Origin: Nocardia iowensis
GTDB taxonomy: Bacteria; Actinomycetota; Actinomycetes; Mycobacteriales; Mycobacteriaceae
DNA length: 64,000 nucleotides
Assembly: GCF_019222765.1 (NCBI RefSeq)
Contig: NZ_CP078145.1
Coordinates: 4,340,001-4,404,000 of the forward strand
Direction: 5' to 3'
A model generated the notes under the pieces. It searched no databases and was not told where the DNA came from. It saw only the letters and a program-made list of their open reading frames with translations. The position numbers were made by a program, and so were the translations under genes. How positions within the stretch are numbered: the stretch's first letter is position 1; every line of letters begins with the position of its first letter. Below are positions 55,741-64,000 of this stretch, in pieces.

Positions 55741-56514
55741 ATGGCACGGGCAGATCGCCGTGAAAGTGAACGCTGGCCTGCGGCGCAGCAGGACGACCGC
55801 TGGCCAGCGGCGGAAGAGGAACAGTGGGTCGAGCCCGAGCCCGACGAGCGCTGGCAGGAACCCGCGGCGGGCCGTCGCAGGACCGGTCGGCTGCGGGTGG
55901 AAATTCCGCCCATCGTGAATCCGTATGCGATCGTCGCGCTGGTGGCCGCGCTGGTCGGTCTGTTCCCGGTCGCGATCGTCTTCGGCTTCATCGCCTTCTC
56001 GCATCCACGCGGCCGGGTGATGGCGATGTTCGCGCTGCTGATCGGCGTCGCGGAGGTGACGGCGCTGGCGGGACTCGTGGTGCTGTCGGGAAACATGCTG
56101 CCGGACTCGCTGACTCGCGCGGACCGACTACCCACCACGGCCAGCCTCTCGGTGCCGTCGAGCGCCGATCAACTACCCCCGCCGACGACCTCCGTCGCCC
56201 CCAACACGGTAGCGACCACCACGGCAGGCCCCACCACGACGAAGAACCAGAGCAACCTGAAAAAGGGAGCGGCGTGCACCGAGGCACAGGTCGGCCAGAT
56301 CGGTAGCGCCGCCGACGGCGGAACGCTGATCTGCCTACTCAACGCGGGCAGCGGCTATCAGTGGTCCGGCCCGTTCACGGTATCCACCGCGATCCAGCAG
56401 GCCGGGGCGAAATGCGACGGAAGTACCGGGAAGACCGGCCGCACCGCGGATGGCCGCGCGCTGGTCTGTGAAACGGGGGGCCGCAGCGGCACCTGGGTGC
56501 TCTGGACCGAATAG
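55741..56514 (+). CDS. DUF4190-like membrane protein with secreted tail
   Basis: 257 residues. A charged repetitive start (WPAAQQDDRWPAAEEEQW) leads to two helices (YAIVALVAALVGLFPVAIVF, AMFALLIGVAEVTALAGLVV) of DUF4190 type. A Thr/Pro-rich linker then carries an outer domain with Cys pairs (GAACTEAQVG, LICLLNAGS, KCDGSTG). ATG 55741 has GAGAGG upstream; an earlier ATG at 55639 exists. Convergent with PrimPol-C, 9 bases between stops. Confidence 0.7.
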   Translation: MARADRRESERWPAAQQDDRWPAAEEEQWVEPEPDERWQEPAAGRRRTGRLRVEIPPIVNPYAIVALVAALVGLFPVAIVFGFIAFSHPRGRVMAMFALLIGVAEVTALAGLVVLSGNMLPDSLTRADRLPTTASLSVPSSADQLPPPTTSVAPNTVATTTAGPTTTKNQSNLKKGAACTEAQVGQIGSAADGGTLICLLNAGSGYQWSGPFTVSTAIQQAGAKCDGSTGKTGRTADGRALVCETGGRSGTWVLWTE

Positions 56515-56523
56515 CGGCGCTGC

Positions 56524-57534
56524 CTACTCCTCTTTCTTGGCGCGACTCGGCTGAACGCGGGGCGGTTCGTTCGGCATTTTCGGATACTGCGGCGGCCACG
56601 GCGCGTCCATCAGTCCTGACGCCATGTCGCGCTCCGACATTTCCAGCAGCGGGACAATGGATTGCGGTGCGCGATCGGCCCACGGGTCACCCAGTTCGGC
56701 CAGCCGCGCCGGCACGGTGGCGATGGTCAGCTCATCCGGGACGACGGCGTCCAATTCGGACCAGGCGATCGGCGTCGACACCTGCCCGCCGACCTTCGGG
56801 CGCACACACCATGCCCCGAAAACCGTCTTGTGTGGGGCATTCTGGTTGTAGTCGATGAACACGCGGTTGCCGCGTTCTTCCTTCCACCAGTGCGCGGTGA
56901 TCTCTTCCGGATGGCGGCGCTCCAGTTCCCTCGCCAACGCGACGGAGGCGGCGCGCACCTGGTAGCCATCCCACTTCGGCGCCAGCGCAACGTAAATGTG
57001 CAAGCCGCGAGAACCGGAGGTCTTGATCCGCGACTCGATGCCCAACTCGGCGAACAACTCCCGGGTGAGCACCGCCGCGTGCTTGAGGTCGTCGAGGGTG
57101 ATGCCGGGGGAGGGATCGAGATCGATGCGCAGCTCGTCGGCGATCTTCAGATTGTCCGCGCGGTTGGGCCACACGTGAAAACCGAGACACCCCTGGTTGA
57201 CCGCCCACAGGAGGTGCGCGAGATCGTGGGCGACCAGCGCGTCGCTGGTGGTGCCGTTCGGCGTGGTTACCTCGACGGTGTGCAACCAGTCCGGCGCCGT
57301 TTTCGGCACCCGCTTCTGAAACCACGACTTACCGGAAGCCCCGTCGGGATAGCGCTCCAACAGCAGCGGACGGCCGCCGACCACATTCAGGAACGGTTCG
57401 GCCACCGCCTGGTAGTAATGCACGAGATCGAGTTTCGTCTCGCCGCGCTTGGTGAAATAGACCTTGCCGGGATTGCTGATGGTGACCGTCCGGCCGTCGA
57501 CCTCGATATCGACGGACTCGCCGCGCGCGCTCAT
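56524..57534 (-). CDS. PrimPol-C, LigC-associated primase-polymerase
   Basis: 336 residues, LigD polymerase-domain family. Catalytic acids in ELRIDLDPSPGI, and TSGSRGLHIYVAL (SGxRGxHI) binds the nucleotide. The stand-alone form resembles Rv3730c, which works with LigC in gap-filling repair. Overlaps ligC by ATGA, so the two are made together. Confidence 0.92.
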   Translation of the reverse strand: MSARGESVDIEVDGRTVTISNPGKVYFTKRGETKLDLVHYYQAVAEPFLNVVGGRPLLLERYPDGASGKSWFQKRVPKTAPDWLHTVEVTTPNGTTSDALVAHDLAHLLWAVNQGCLGFHVWPNRADNLKIADELRIDLDPSPGITLDDLKHAAVLTRELFAELGIESRIKTSGSRGLHIYVALAPKWDGYQVRAASVALARELERRHPEEITAHWWKEERGNRVFIDYNQNAPHKTVFGAWCVRPKVGGQVSTPIAWSELDAVVPDELTIATVPARLAELGDPWADRAPQSIVPLLEMSERDMASGLMDAPWPPQYPKMPNEPPRVQPSRAKKEE

Positions 57535-58610
57535 TTCGCCTCGCTGAAAATCGCACTCAATTCGGCGGGCGGCGCCTCGTCGAGCTGGGCGTAGGTGCAC
57601 GATTCGGGTGTGCGGTCGGCGCGGAAGCGTACCAGCCTGCCGCCGTGTCGCAGCCGCCCGGATTGCACGTGTTCGTAGCGGACCTCGGCGACCAGTTCGG
57701 GGCGCAGCGCCTCCCAGGAGAGGTCCTTGCCGCCGGTCCAGCGGCTGACTCCGCCCGGCATCTTGCCGTCGGCCCTGGCCTGTGCCGCGGCGTCGGCCCA
57801 TTCCCGCCACGGATGGTTTTCCAGTGCGTTCTCCCGCAGTGGTGCGAGTTCGTCGACGAGTTCCTTGCGCCGGGCCGCGGTGAAGCTGCTCGCGACGCCC
57901 ACGTGGTTCAGGTGACCCTGGTCGTCGAACAGTCCGAGCAGCAGCGAGCCGACCCCTTCGCCGTCCTTGTGCCACCGGAAGCCGGCCACCACGCAGTCGG
58001 CGGTGCGTTCGTGCTTGACCTTGAGCATCACCCGCTTGTCTTCCAGGTAAGCCAGGTCATTGGCCTTGACCATGACCCCGTCGAATCCGGCGCCCTCGAA
58101 CCGGGTGAACCAGTCCTCGGCCAGGTCGGGATCCTGCGTGATCGGCGTCAGGTGCACCCGTGCGAGCGCGGTGTCCAGAATGGTTTCCAGCAGCCGTCTG
58201 CGTTCGGTGAACGGTTCCTCGGTCAGATTCTTGTCACCGAGGGCGAGCAGATCGAAGGCGACGAAGCTGGCCGGAGTTTCCACGGCCAGCTTGTTGACTC
58301 TGGAGGCTGCCGGGTGCAGCCGGTTCTGCAGGGCGTCGAAGTCCAGGCCGTGCCCGGTGACCACCACGATCTCGCCGTCCACCACGCACCGGTCCGGCAG
58401 CGCCTGCTTCAGCAGCTCGGCGACCTCGGGGAAATACCTGGTCAGCGGGCGGTCGTTGCGGGAGCCGAGCTCCACCTCGTCGCCGTCGCGGAAGACGATG
58501 CAGCGAAAGCCGTCCCATTTCGGTTCGTAGCTCAGGCCGGGTTCGCGGGGAACTCCGGATGTTGTTTTGGCCAGCATGGGTCGGACGGGTGGCATGACCG
58601 GTAAGTCCAC
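57531..58610 (-). CDS. ligC: ATP-dependent DNA ligase LigC
   Basis: 359 residues from GTG 58610 (AGGAGGATCGC before it). Motif I EPKWDGFR contains the AMP-acceptor Lys 31; VVDGEIVV is motif III-like, GFDGVMVKANDLAYLEDKR motif IV, and MLKVK motif V. Matches mycobacterial LigC (Rv3731), used in excision repair with PrimPol-C. Confidence 0.94.
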   Translation of the reverse strand: MDLPVMPPVRPMLAKTTSGVPREPGLSYEPKWDGFRCIVFRDGDEVELGSRNDRPLTRYFPEVAELLKQALPDRCVVDGEIVVVTGHGLDFDALQNRLHPAASRVNKLAVETPASFVAFDLLALGDKNLTEEPFTERRRLLETILDTALARVHLTPITQDPDLAEDWFTRFEGAGFDGVMVKANDLAYLEDKRVMLKVKHERTADCVVAGFRWHKDGEGVGSLLLGLFDDQGHLNHVGVASSFTAARRKELVDELAPLRENALENHPWREWADAAAQARADGKMPGGVSRWTGGKDLSWEALRPELVAEVRYEHVQSGRLRHGGRLVRFRADRTPESCTYAQLDEAPPAELSAIFSEAK

Positions 58611-58671
58611 GCGATCCTCCTCGGTTCGGTTCTCACCCGTACCGACGACATGATCGAACGAAATTCATCGG

Positions 58672-58743
58672 TGCGGCCTCGGACATTCGTCGCTCGCAAG
58701 CGCTCCTTGCGGCCTCGGACATTCGTCACTCGCAAGCGCTCTC
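58672..58743. repeat. tandem duplicate of a 36-bp unit upstream of ligC
   Basis: Two adjacent units (58672-58707 and 58708-58743) share TGCGGCCTCGGACATTCGTC then CTCGCAAGCGCT, differing by one internal base and at the ends. Each contains an AGCGCTTGCGAGCG-like hairpin on the minus strand. They lie in the ligC promoter gap; the gap has no gene. Confidence 0.8.
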
Positions 58744-58816
58744 TGCCTGCCGACGATCGTATTCGCAGCATCCGACAAGATCATCGAACTCGCGGATGCG
58801 GCGAACCGAGGCACGC

Positions 58817-59221
58817 TCAGTTGTCCAGCCAGCCGTGTTGCTCGGCGAAGACCGTGAGCCGGTCGCGGATGGTCAGAATCTCGCCCGCCGTCAGTGCGGG
58901 GCTCGCGTCGAGGAGTAGCTCGGTGATCAGGCGTTTGTGTTCGGCGGCGGTGAGCTGTCCTGAGTTCGATCGGTGTTTGGATTTGTGGGGTATCGGGGGC
59001 GGGGTCGGCTGGCCGCCGACCACACTCAGATTGACCGCCTTCGGCCCACGATCACCCTCTGTCATGTCGAATTCGAACACTCGACCCTGGCGCAACTCGT
59101 CTTCGTCCAGACCGATGTCGTTGACGTGCACGAATACGTCCGGCCCGCCGTCCTCCGGTCGAATGAATCCGAATCCCCGAGAGCTGTCGAACGACACCAA
59201 TTTCCCGATGGACACCAACAC
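58817..59221 (-). CDS. cold-shock domain protein with C-terminal extension
   Basis: 134 residues. RNA-binding motifs RGFGFIRP and VFVHVNDIG in a CSD (1-68), then a linker (PTPPPIPHKSKHR) and a helical tail (residues 85-134). The tail makes it twice the length of CspA, like mycobacterial CspB. It binds single-stranded RNA or DNA. GTG start is uncertain by two codons. Confidence 0.88.
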   Translation of the reverse strand: MLVSIGKLVSFDSSRGFGFIRPEDGGPDVFVHVNDIGLDEDELRQGRVFEFDMTEGDRGPKAVNLSVVGGQPTPPPIPHKSKHRSNSGQLTAAEHKRLITELLLDASPALTAGEILTIRDRLTVFAEQHGWLDN

Positions 59222-59435
59222 CTGCTCCTCGCCGCGCCGTCGCTACCCGGTCACCTTAGCCCGCGTTATCGCCGTCGTTGGACGAAAGCGCCTTTTGTAA
59301 TGAATTGAAAACAGTCGGCCACTGACCGGCCATTCCGTCGACCGGTTCACGCACTCCGCCCGCCCGCCGAGCACGGTCGGGCCGGCGTGCACCGACTGGT
59401 GCGTGGTTACCAGCACCCCTGTCTCCCTTGCTGTT

Positions 59436-59669
59436 TCAAGATCTCTCAGCGGGGTCGGTGGTCGGCGGAATCCAGGGCACCACGTCCACGATGCACCCGG
59501 GAGTGACGTCGATGATGAGCACGGTTGCCCCCACCGGGATCGCTTCGGTGGCACGTGCGACGAACAGTTCCAGCCCCCCTCGAATCGCCACTTGCACCTC
59601 CCCGAGCAGCCCCGCGCCTCGGATCGGCGATGTGAGCGTACCCGTCGAACCGAGCAGGGGCTCACTCAT
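59436..59669 (-). CDS. NfeD-like OB-fold small protein
   Basis: 77 residues. GSTGTLTSPIRGAGLLGEVQ, then VARATEAIPVGATVLIIDVT and CIVDVVPW match the C-terminal beta-barrel (NfeD) domain found beside stomatin-type proteins. The membrane part is missing. Function unknown. Confidence 0.72.
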   Translation of the reverse strand: MSEPLLGSTGTLTSPIRGAGLLGEVQVAIRGGLELFVARATEAIPVGATVLIIDVTPGCIVDVVPWIPPTTDPAERS

Positions 59670-59823
59670 CGCACCGATCTCCTCGCACAGGCGTCCGACC
59701 CCGCCACACTACGTCTCGCGCAGCGCGATTCGATATCGAAATGGGCACGGCCGACACAACTTGCCGACAACGGCGGGGAACGCTCAGATGCCGGGTGTGT
59801 CATTCCCAGGAGGGGCACGCGGG

Positions 59824-59835
59824 TATGTTTCTTGC
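59824..59835 (+). promoter_or_regulatory. leaderless -10 element of the caspase-STAND gene
   Basis: TATGTT at 59824-59829 (TAnnnT) ends 6 bases before the ATG at 59836. That spacing means transcription would begin at the A of ATG. No Shine-Dalgarno lies at a useful distance from that ATG (AGGAGGGG at 59808-59815 is 20 bases away), so a leaderless message is likely. Confidence 0.5.
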
Positions 59836-62800
59836 ATGGGAGGACGACTCGCTTTGGTTGTCGGGTCCGAATGTGAGGCGCTGGGGGAACTGGGGTTCAC
59901 CGGCGAACTCGCCACAGGGTTGTATGGGAATCTGACCGAGGCCGGTGGGTGGCGCTCCGCGATCGCGGAAGACGGGCCGGTGTTGAATCCGACTGCGGCG
60001 CAGCTGGTCACGGCGGTGGACGAGGCCTTCGCGGCGGCCGCGGAGCGCCAGGCCACCCTGCTGCTCGCCTTCATCGGTCACGGAGTCGCGACCAATGCCG
60101 AGGACTTCTATCTGCTCGGGCTCGATTCGCCTGCGGTGCCCAACTCGCGCAACGCCTTTCATCTCACGCAGGAGATCAGGGAGCGGCTGAACCAGGCGGC
60201 GCTGGATGGGCTGGTCGTGCTGGTCGACGCCTGCGAGACCGGTCAGGGTGTGATCGGTGCCGCGCGGCGGTGGACCGACCTGCTCGCCCAGTCGGCGGGG
60301 CGGATGGAGATGCTGGTCGCGGCGGGCGAGGGGCCCGCGTTCTCCGGCTGCTTCACCCGAACCATGCTGGCCACCTTCGGTGTGGGATTACCGATGCGCG
60401 GCGAGAACCTGCTCCCGGCGGATCTGGTCGATCCGATCGCCGGGGAATGCATTCATCAACAGCCCCAATATCTTTCGTTCACCACGGGGGCGGTGTCGAT
60501 GGCACAGGGCGCGGACCCCGGTCTCTGGCTGGTGCCCAACACCGCGCGGCATCGAGACGCGGTGAGCGGCCGCTCCGCCGCGGGCTTCGTCGACCAGTTG
60601 ACCCGCGGGCTGCTGGTGACACCCGATGTCCGTGAGCAGCTCGACGCCATCGTGGACGCGGGCAGCCATCGCCTGCGGGCGGTGATCGGCCCCGCGGGCT
60701 CCGGTAAATCCACCCTGCTCGCCATGCTGATCCGGCCGAGCCTGGTGGAGGGCCTGGCGGTGACGCCCGAATACATCACTGCCGCAGTGTTTCTCACCGC
60801 CGCCAGCTCCATCGAGGCGGTCGCGGCCGAGCTGGCGGCGCAGCTGAGCGCCCGGCTGCCCGGCTTCACCGAGGCGGCGCAGGCGGTGCGCGCGCACCGG
60901 GCCAGGGACGAGTTCGACATCTTCGACCTTTCGGTGCGGCATCCGCTGGCACGGTTGTCGACCGCGGGCCGCCGGGTGACGCTGGTGCTGGACGGATTGA
61001 ACCAAGCTCAGCCGGGGACGCGGCGGTTGCTGGTCTGCGCCATCGCCGATCTGACCAAGCGCGAGGATCTGCGGCACGTCCGGGTCATCGTCGGTATCCG
61101 GGACGGCACCGGCGTCGAGGACGATCCGGAACTGGCCCACATGCACCGGATCGAGATCGGCGAACCCGCCGCCGACGACATCGCCACCCTCGTCGGATCC
61201 GCCCGCGACAGCGGTGCGCCCGCGGATCCGGCGGATTGGGTGAACTGGATCCAGATGTTGCTGGCCGAGACGCCGACCTCCGTCGGCGACGGCCACCACG
61301 TCGTTTCGGGCGGCTGGCTGCTGGCGCGAATGCTGCGCGAGGTGGCGTCGAACATCACCGATGGCGCGGTCGCCGCCGGTATCGGCCTGGACCGGATCGT
61401 CGCGCTGCGGGTCGACGCCGCAATACGCGGGATGCATCCCGAAACCGTCAGTGCCACAGGGGCGTTCCTCAGCATCCTGGTCGCGGCCGGTGTCGGGCCG
61501 GTTTTGCCGATCGAGCTGCTGGATGCGGCGTTGACCGCGCTCGGCGTGGACCTGCACATCGCCCGAATACGCGATATGACGGTGGCGATGGGTGCGCTGG
61601 TCACCCGCAGCCGTCCCGGCACCCCGCGCGAGTCGCTCGGGATAACCCATGGCGCCCTGCTGCCCGGACTACGCGCCGAGTGTAAAGAGCTCGGCGTGGA
61701 AACCGAACACGCGCACCGGGCCATCGTCGCGGCGATCAAAGAGAGTTCCAGCGACCGCGCCGCCGACTACGCGCGCGGTTCGGCCGTGCGCCACTGCCTC
61801 GCCTATGGAGATTCCGCGAGCGCGCTGCACTTCCTCGAAATGCTGGAAACCATGAGAGCCGCAGACAACCGCGATCTCTGGGCCGCCTGGGTACCCGCGT
61901 TTGTCGACACGCTCGGACCGAACCATCCCGATACCCTGACGACGCGCAGCCGCGAGGCGTACCACCGCGCCGAGAGTGGCGATTTGATCGGCGCGATCAC
62001 GGCTTTCGAACAGTTGCTCGTCGACCGGTTCCGCGTACTGGGACCCGACCACCCGAAAACCCTTGGCACACGCACCAATCTGGCAACCTACCGGGCCCGT
62101 TGCGGCGACTACACCGGCGCCAGAGCCGACTACGAACGCCTGTTCGCCGACCAGCGCCGCCTCCTCGGTCCCGACCACCCCGACACCCTCCGCACCCGAA
62201 ACGACCTGGCGTCCAACCGCGCCGACCTGGCGTCCAACCGCGCCGACCGGAACGAGCTCGTCGCCGCCATCACCGATTTCGAAAAGCTGGTCGCCGACCG
62301 CGCCCGAGTACTCGGCCCCGACCACCCGCAGACCATGCGAACCCGCAACAGCCTCGCCTACTGGCGCGGCGAGATCGGCGATCTGCCCGGTGCCCGAACC
62401 GAATTCGAACAACTGCTCGCCGACTGCCTGCGCATCTACGGCCCCGACCACGCCGCGACGCTGGCCGCCCGAAACGCCCTGGCCGCCTTCCGCACCCGCA
62501 GCGGCGACCTCGTGGGCGCCAGCGCCGAATTCAATCACCTTCTCGCAGACCGCCTCCGGGTGCTCGGCTCCGACCACCCCGACACCCTGACCACCCGAAG
62601 CACTCTCGCCGGTTTCCGTGCCGACGCGGGCAATCTCCCCGAGGCCATCGCCGAACTCGAGCAACTGCTCGCCGACCGCCTCCGCGTCCTCGGCCCCGAT
62701 CACCCCGACACCTTCGCCACCCGCAACGACCTGGCCACCCGCCGAGCCGAAAATGGCGACGTGCGCCGAGCCATAGCCGAACTCGAAATCCTGCTGGTAG

Positions 62801-62889
62801 CCGAACTCCGCGCGCTCGGCCCCAACCACGCCGCCACCATCCGCACCCAAACGTCGCTCTCCTACTGGCGAGGCCAACTCGGCCGATAG
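59836..62889 (+). CDS. caspase-STAND NTPase-TPR protein
   Basis: 1017 residues in three parts. Residues 1-235 are a caspase-like (C14) domain: LALVVGSECE, His 82 in FIGHGV and Cys 133 in LVDACETG form the dyad. Residues 280-640 are a STAND P-loop ATPase: Walker A GPAGSGKST (285-293), Walker B VTLVLDGLNQ (381-390). Residues 690-1017 are eight kinesin-light-chain-type TPRs at 42-residue spacing. Such proteins sense a cue with the repeats, oligomerise and switch on the protease, as in anti-phage abortive infection. Lone gene; no dedicated substrate nearby. Confidence 0.9.
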   Translation: MGGRLALVVGSECEALGELGFTGELATGLYGNLTEAGGWRSAIAEDGPVLNPTAAQLVTAVDEAFAAAAERQATLLLAFIGHGVATNAEDFYLLGLDSPAVPNSRNAFHLTQEIRERLNQAALDGLVVLVDACETGQGVIGAARRWTDLLAQSAGRMEMLVAAGEGPAFSGCFTRTMLATFGVGLPMRGENLLPADLVDPIAGECIHQQPQYLSFTTGAVSMAQGADPGLWLVPNTARHRDAVSGRSAAGFVDQLTRGLLVTPDVREQLDAIVDAGSHRLRAVIGPAGSGKSTLLAMLIRPSLVEGLAVTPEYITAAVFLTAASSIEAVAAELAAQLSARLPGFTEAAQAVRAHRARDEFDIFDLSVRHPLARLSTAGRRVTLVLDGLNQAQPGTRRLLVCAIADLTKREDLRHVRVIVGIRDGTGVEDDPELAHMHRIEIGEPAADDIATLVGSARDSGAPADPADWVNWIQMLLAETPTSVGDGHHVVSGGWLLARMLREVASNITDGAVAAGIGLDRIVALRVDAAIRGMHPETVSATGAFLSILVAAGVGPVLPIELLDAALTALGVDLHIARIRDMTVAMGALVTRSRPGTPRESLGITHGALLPGLRAECKELGVETEHAHRAIVAAIKESSSDRAADYARGSAVRHCLAYGDSASALHFLEMLETMRAADNRDLWAAWVPAFVDTLGPNHPDTLTTRSREAYHRAESGDLIGAITAFEQLLVDRFRVLGPDHPKTLGTRTNLATYRARCGDYTGARADYERLFADQRRLLGPDHPDTLRTRNDLASNRADLASNRADRNELVAAITDFEKLVADRARVLGPDHPQTMRTRNSLAYWRGEIGDLPGARTEFEQLLADCLRIYGPDHAATLAARNALAAFRTRSGDLVGASAEFNHLLADRLRVLGSDHPDTLTTRSTLAGFRADAGNLPEAIAELEQLLADRLRVLGPDHPDTFATRNDLATRRAENGDVRRAIAELEILLVAELRALGPNHAATIRTQTSLSYWRGQLGR
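61912..62838 (+). repeat. eight TPR (42-residue) repeats
   Basis: The LGPDHPDT-type motif occurs at residues 693, 735, 777, 826, 868, 910, 952 and 994 of the caspase-STAND protein, 42 residues apart except for one 49-residue step. The codons are repeated closely, so this array can change by recombination. Confidence 0.9.
62203..62244 (+). repeat. perfect 21-bp tandem duplication within TPR
   Basis: Bases 62203-62223 are repeated exactly at 62224-62244, duplicating seven residues (DLASNRA twice). This adds the extra 7 residues in the 49-residue repeat. Exact identity points to a recent slippage. Confidence 0.9.
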
Positions 62890-62926
62890 GCGCGAAGCTC
62901 GCCACCGCGCGCGGCGGGGCGGGGGA

Positions 62927-63322
62927 TCAGTGCAGGTCGCGGATGAGGCGGGTAGCGCCGACGGTCATGTAGCTGCCGGTCATCGCGACCATAGCGATGG
63001 CGGCGGGGCGGGGGACGTCGCCGCGGGCGAGGTGGGCGGTGCCGTGGCTGGTGTCGATGATGTCGACCAGCAGGGACAGGCGTTGCCATCGGGGGCGTTC
63101 GGCAGCGGGAGCGGTCAGGTAACCCAGGCCGAGTGCGATGGCTCGGGCGCCGAAGATACGGGTCATGTAGGTGAGTTCGGGTGTGGCGCGGATTCGGAAG
63201 GCCGCGGTCAGTGTTCGTGGTGCCGCGATGGCGGCGGCGCCGAGGACGATGCGGCCGACGGCCAGGCCACGCAGGGCGGCGGCCAGCGGTGGGCGGGGTG
63301 CTGGCGCGGTGTTCATTGCCAT
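62927..63322 (-). CDS. DUF4267-like membrane protein
   Basis: 131 residues. Four hydrophobic helices; GRIVLGAAAIAAPRTLTAAF and MTRIFGARAIALGLGYLT are the pattern of DUF4267 proteins of actinomycetes. Convergent with the caspase-STAND gene, 37 bases between stops. Function unknown. ATG 63316 is an alternative start. Confidence 0.75.
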   Translation of the reverse strand: MAMNTAPAPRPPLAAALRGLAVGRIVLGAAAIAAPRTLTAAFRIRATPELTYMTRIFGARAIALGLGYLTAPAAERPRWQRLSLLVDIIDTSHGTAHLARGDVPRPAAIAMVAMTGSYMTVGATRLIRDLH

Positions 63323-63407
63323 GAGGTGAGTGTTGCCGACAGACGACGCGGGGTCGATTACCTCCGAGGTAATCGACCCCGCAGCGGCGTCGGTCGTGTT
63401 CCGGACG

Positions 63408-64000
63408 CTACGCGGTCCACTTCCCGCGCACGCCCGCGAAGATCTGGGCCGCCGGATCCGCGGTGATCTTGTCGGAATCGGTGTCGTAGTCGTACAACTC
63501 GGCGTAGCGCCCCCAGTCGATGGCGATATCGAGCTGGCGCCGCGCGTCTTCGGGCCCGAAGCCGCGGCGGAGCAAGTCGAGAAAGAAACCGGCGCGCAGG
63601 CTGCCATCGGAACTGCCTGCGAGTCCCTTACAGATGGTGCGGACCAACGGTGCGCGATGGCGGGCCTGTTCGGCGAAAATGCGCTTGCTCTCTTGGATGT
63701 CGGCGGTGGTGAACCGGGTGCCGATCTCGGTGAGCAGCACGTCGCCGTCTTCGACGGTGCTGAAACCGAGCATTTCGGCGGCGTCGACGAGCGGCAGGAG
63801 ACTGTCGATCTCGAAGTTCAGTTCGTCGGCGATGTCCGGGAGATCGGCGCGGCCACCGGTGGCGTAGACGAGCTCGACCAGACCCGCCAAGCCGCCGACC
63901 GAGGCGTCGGGCAGCGGCTGCGCGGTGGGGGTGGCCTTATCCGGTTCGGCGACAACGGGTTCGGTGTCGCGACCGGTGAGCAGGCCGTAGATCTGGTCGA
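63408..64000 (-). CDS. ABC transporter ATPase, AAA-associated C-terminal domain (5' end outside window)
   Basis: The frame runs off the right edge. The first residues visible, DQIYGLLTGRD, are the usual end of a nitrate/sulfonate-type ABC ATPase. Then comes a linker and the AAA-associated C-terminal domain (DLPDIADELNFEIDSLLPLV, GFFLDLLRRGFGPEDARRQL, DIAIDWGRYAELYDYD). The ATPase core is in the neighbouring sequence. It likely pairs with a binding-protein-dependent permease. Confidence 0.85.
   Translation of the reverse strand, partial: DQIYGLLTGRDTEPVVAEPDKATPTAQPLPDASVGGLAGLVELVYATGGRADLPDIADELNFEIDSLLPLVDAAEMLGFSTVEDGDVLLTEIGTRFTTADIQESKRIFAEQARHRAPLVRTICKGLAGSSDGSLRAGFFLDLLRRGFGPEDARRQLDIAIDWGRYAELYDYDTDSDKITADPAAQIFAGVRGKWTA

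Overview
The window is high-GC actinobacterial chromosome. The families present point to a mycolic-acid actinomycete, most likely Nocardia or a close relative: GuaB1, paired CNNM/DUF21 'hemolysin' proteins, BlaI with an M56 peptidase, DtxR/IdeR-type iron boxes, the PrimPol-C/LigC pair, MutA/MutB/MeaB, a DUF3558 lipoprotein and many TetR regulators. The two edge genes are cut by the window. I see no rRNA, tRNA, prophage, insertion sequence or CRISPR array.

Layout. 1-9.4 kb: an assorted set (alpha/beta hydrolase fragment, secreted I36-like protein, TetR with a divergent partner, quinone reductase, and a DUF305/LVIVD secreted pair). 9.4-24.6 kb and on to ureC: a block that, from memory of M. tuberculosis gene order, matches Rv1841c-Rv1850 (two CNNM proteins, guaB1, M56/BlaI, hotdog thioesterase, ureABC). 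It is interrupted by a DMT transporter, a DEAD-box helicase, an iron-siderophore ABC importer and a carbonic anhydrase. Between BlaI and the thioesterase, where M. tuberculosis carries the iron-sparing small RNA MrsI, lies an IdeR box on a good promoter followed about 65 bases later by a perfect 15-bp hairpin. I read this as an MrsI-like sRNA gene. 26-30.7 kb: lipoprotein, ArsR regulator, CorA with a tiny membrane partner, S1C protease and TVP38 protein. 30.8-36.2 kb: the methylmalonyl-CoA mutase operon mutA-mutB-meaB. 36.4-47 kb: scattered metabolic and regulatory genes (ATC-hydrolase-like, MarR/oxidoreductase, amidohydrolase-nucleoside hydrolase, TetR, MFS pump, CaiB-like protein, type II thioesterase, methyltransferase). 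47-53 kb: a leftward cluster with a zinc-ribbon SDR, a protein of 43-residue helical repeats, and an EphD-like hydrolase whose nucleophile is Gly; it is controlled by a divergent TetR with three matching operators. 53-59.7 kb: acyl-CoA dehydrogenase with TetR, PrimPol-C/LigC, cold-shock and NfeD-like proteins. 59.8-62.9 kb: a 1017-residue caspase-STAND ATPase-TPR protein, the best candidate for an uncharacterised system. The right edge holds a DUF4267-like protein and the C-terminus of an ABC ATPase.

How genes work together. Iron: the siderophore permease/ATPase operon, its divergent partner and the sRNA all sit on IdeR-type boxes. Propionate and odd-chain catabolism: MutAB with the GTPase MeaB. 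Nitrogen: ureABC is present, but none of the usual urease accessory genes follow. DNA repair: PrimPol-C and LigC overlap by 4 bases. Many genes overlap by ATGA or GTGA, suggesting translational coupling. Start sites were chosen by ribosome-binding sites and family length. Functions are inferred from motifs; no database search was possible.
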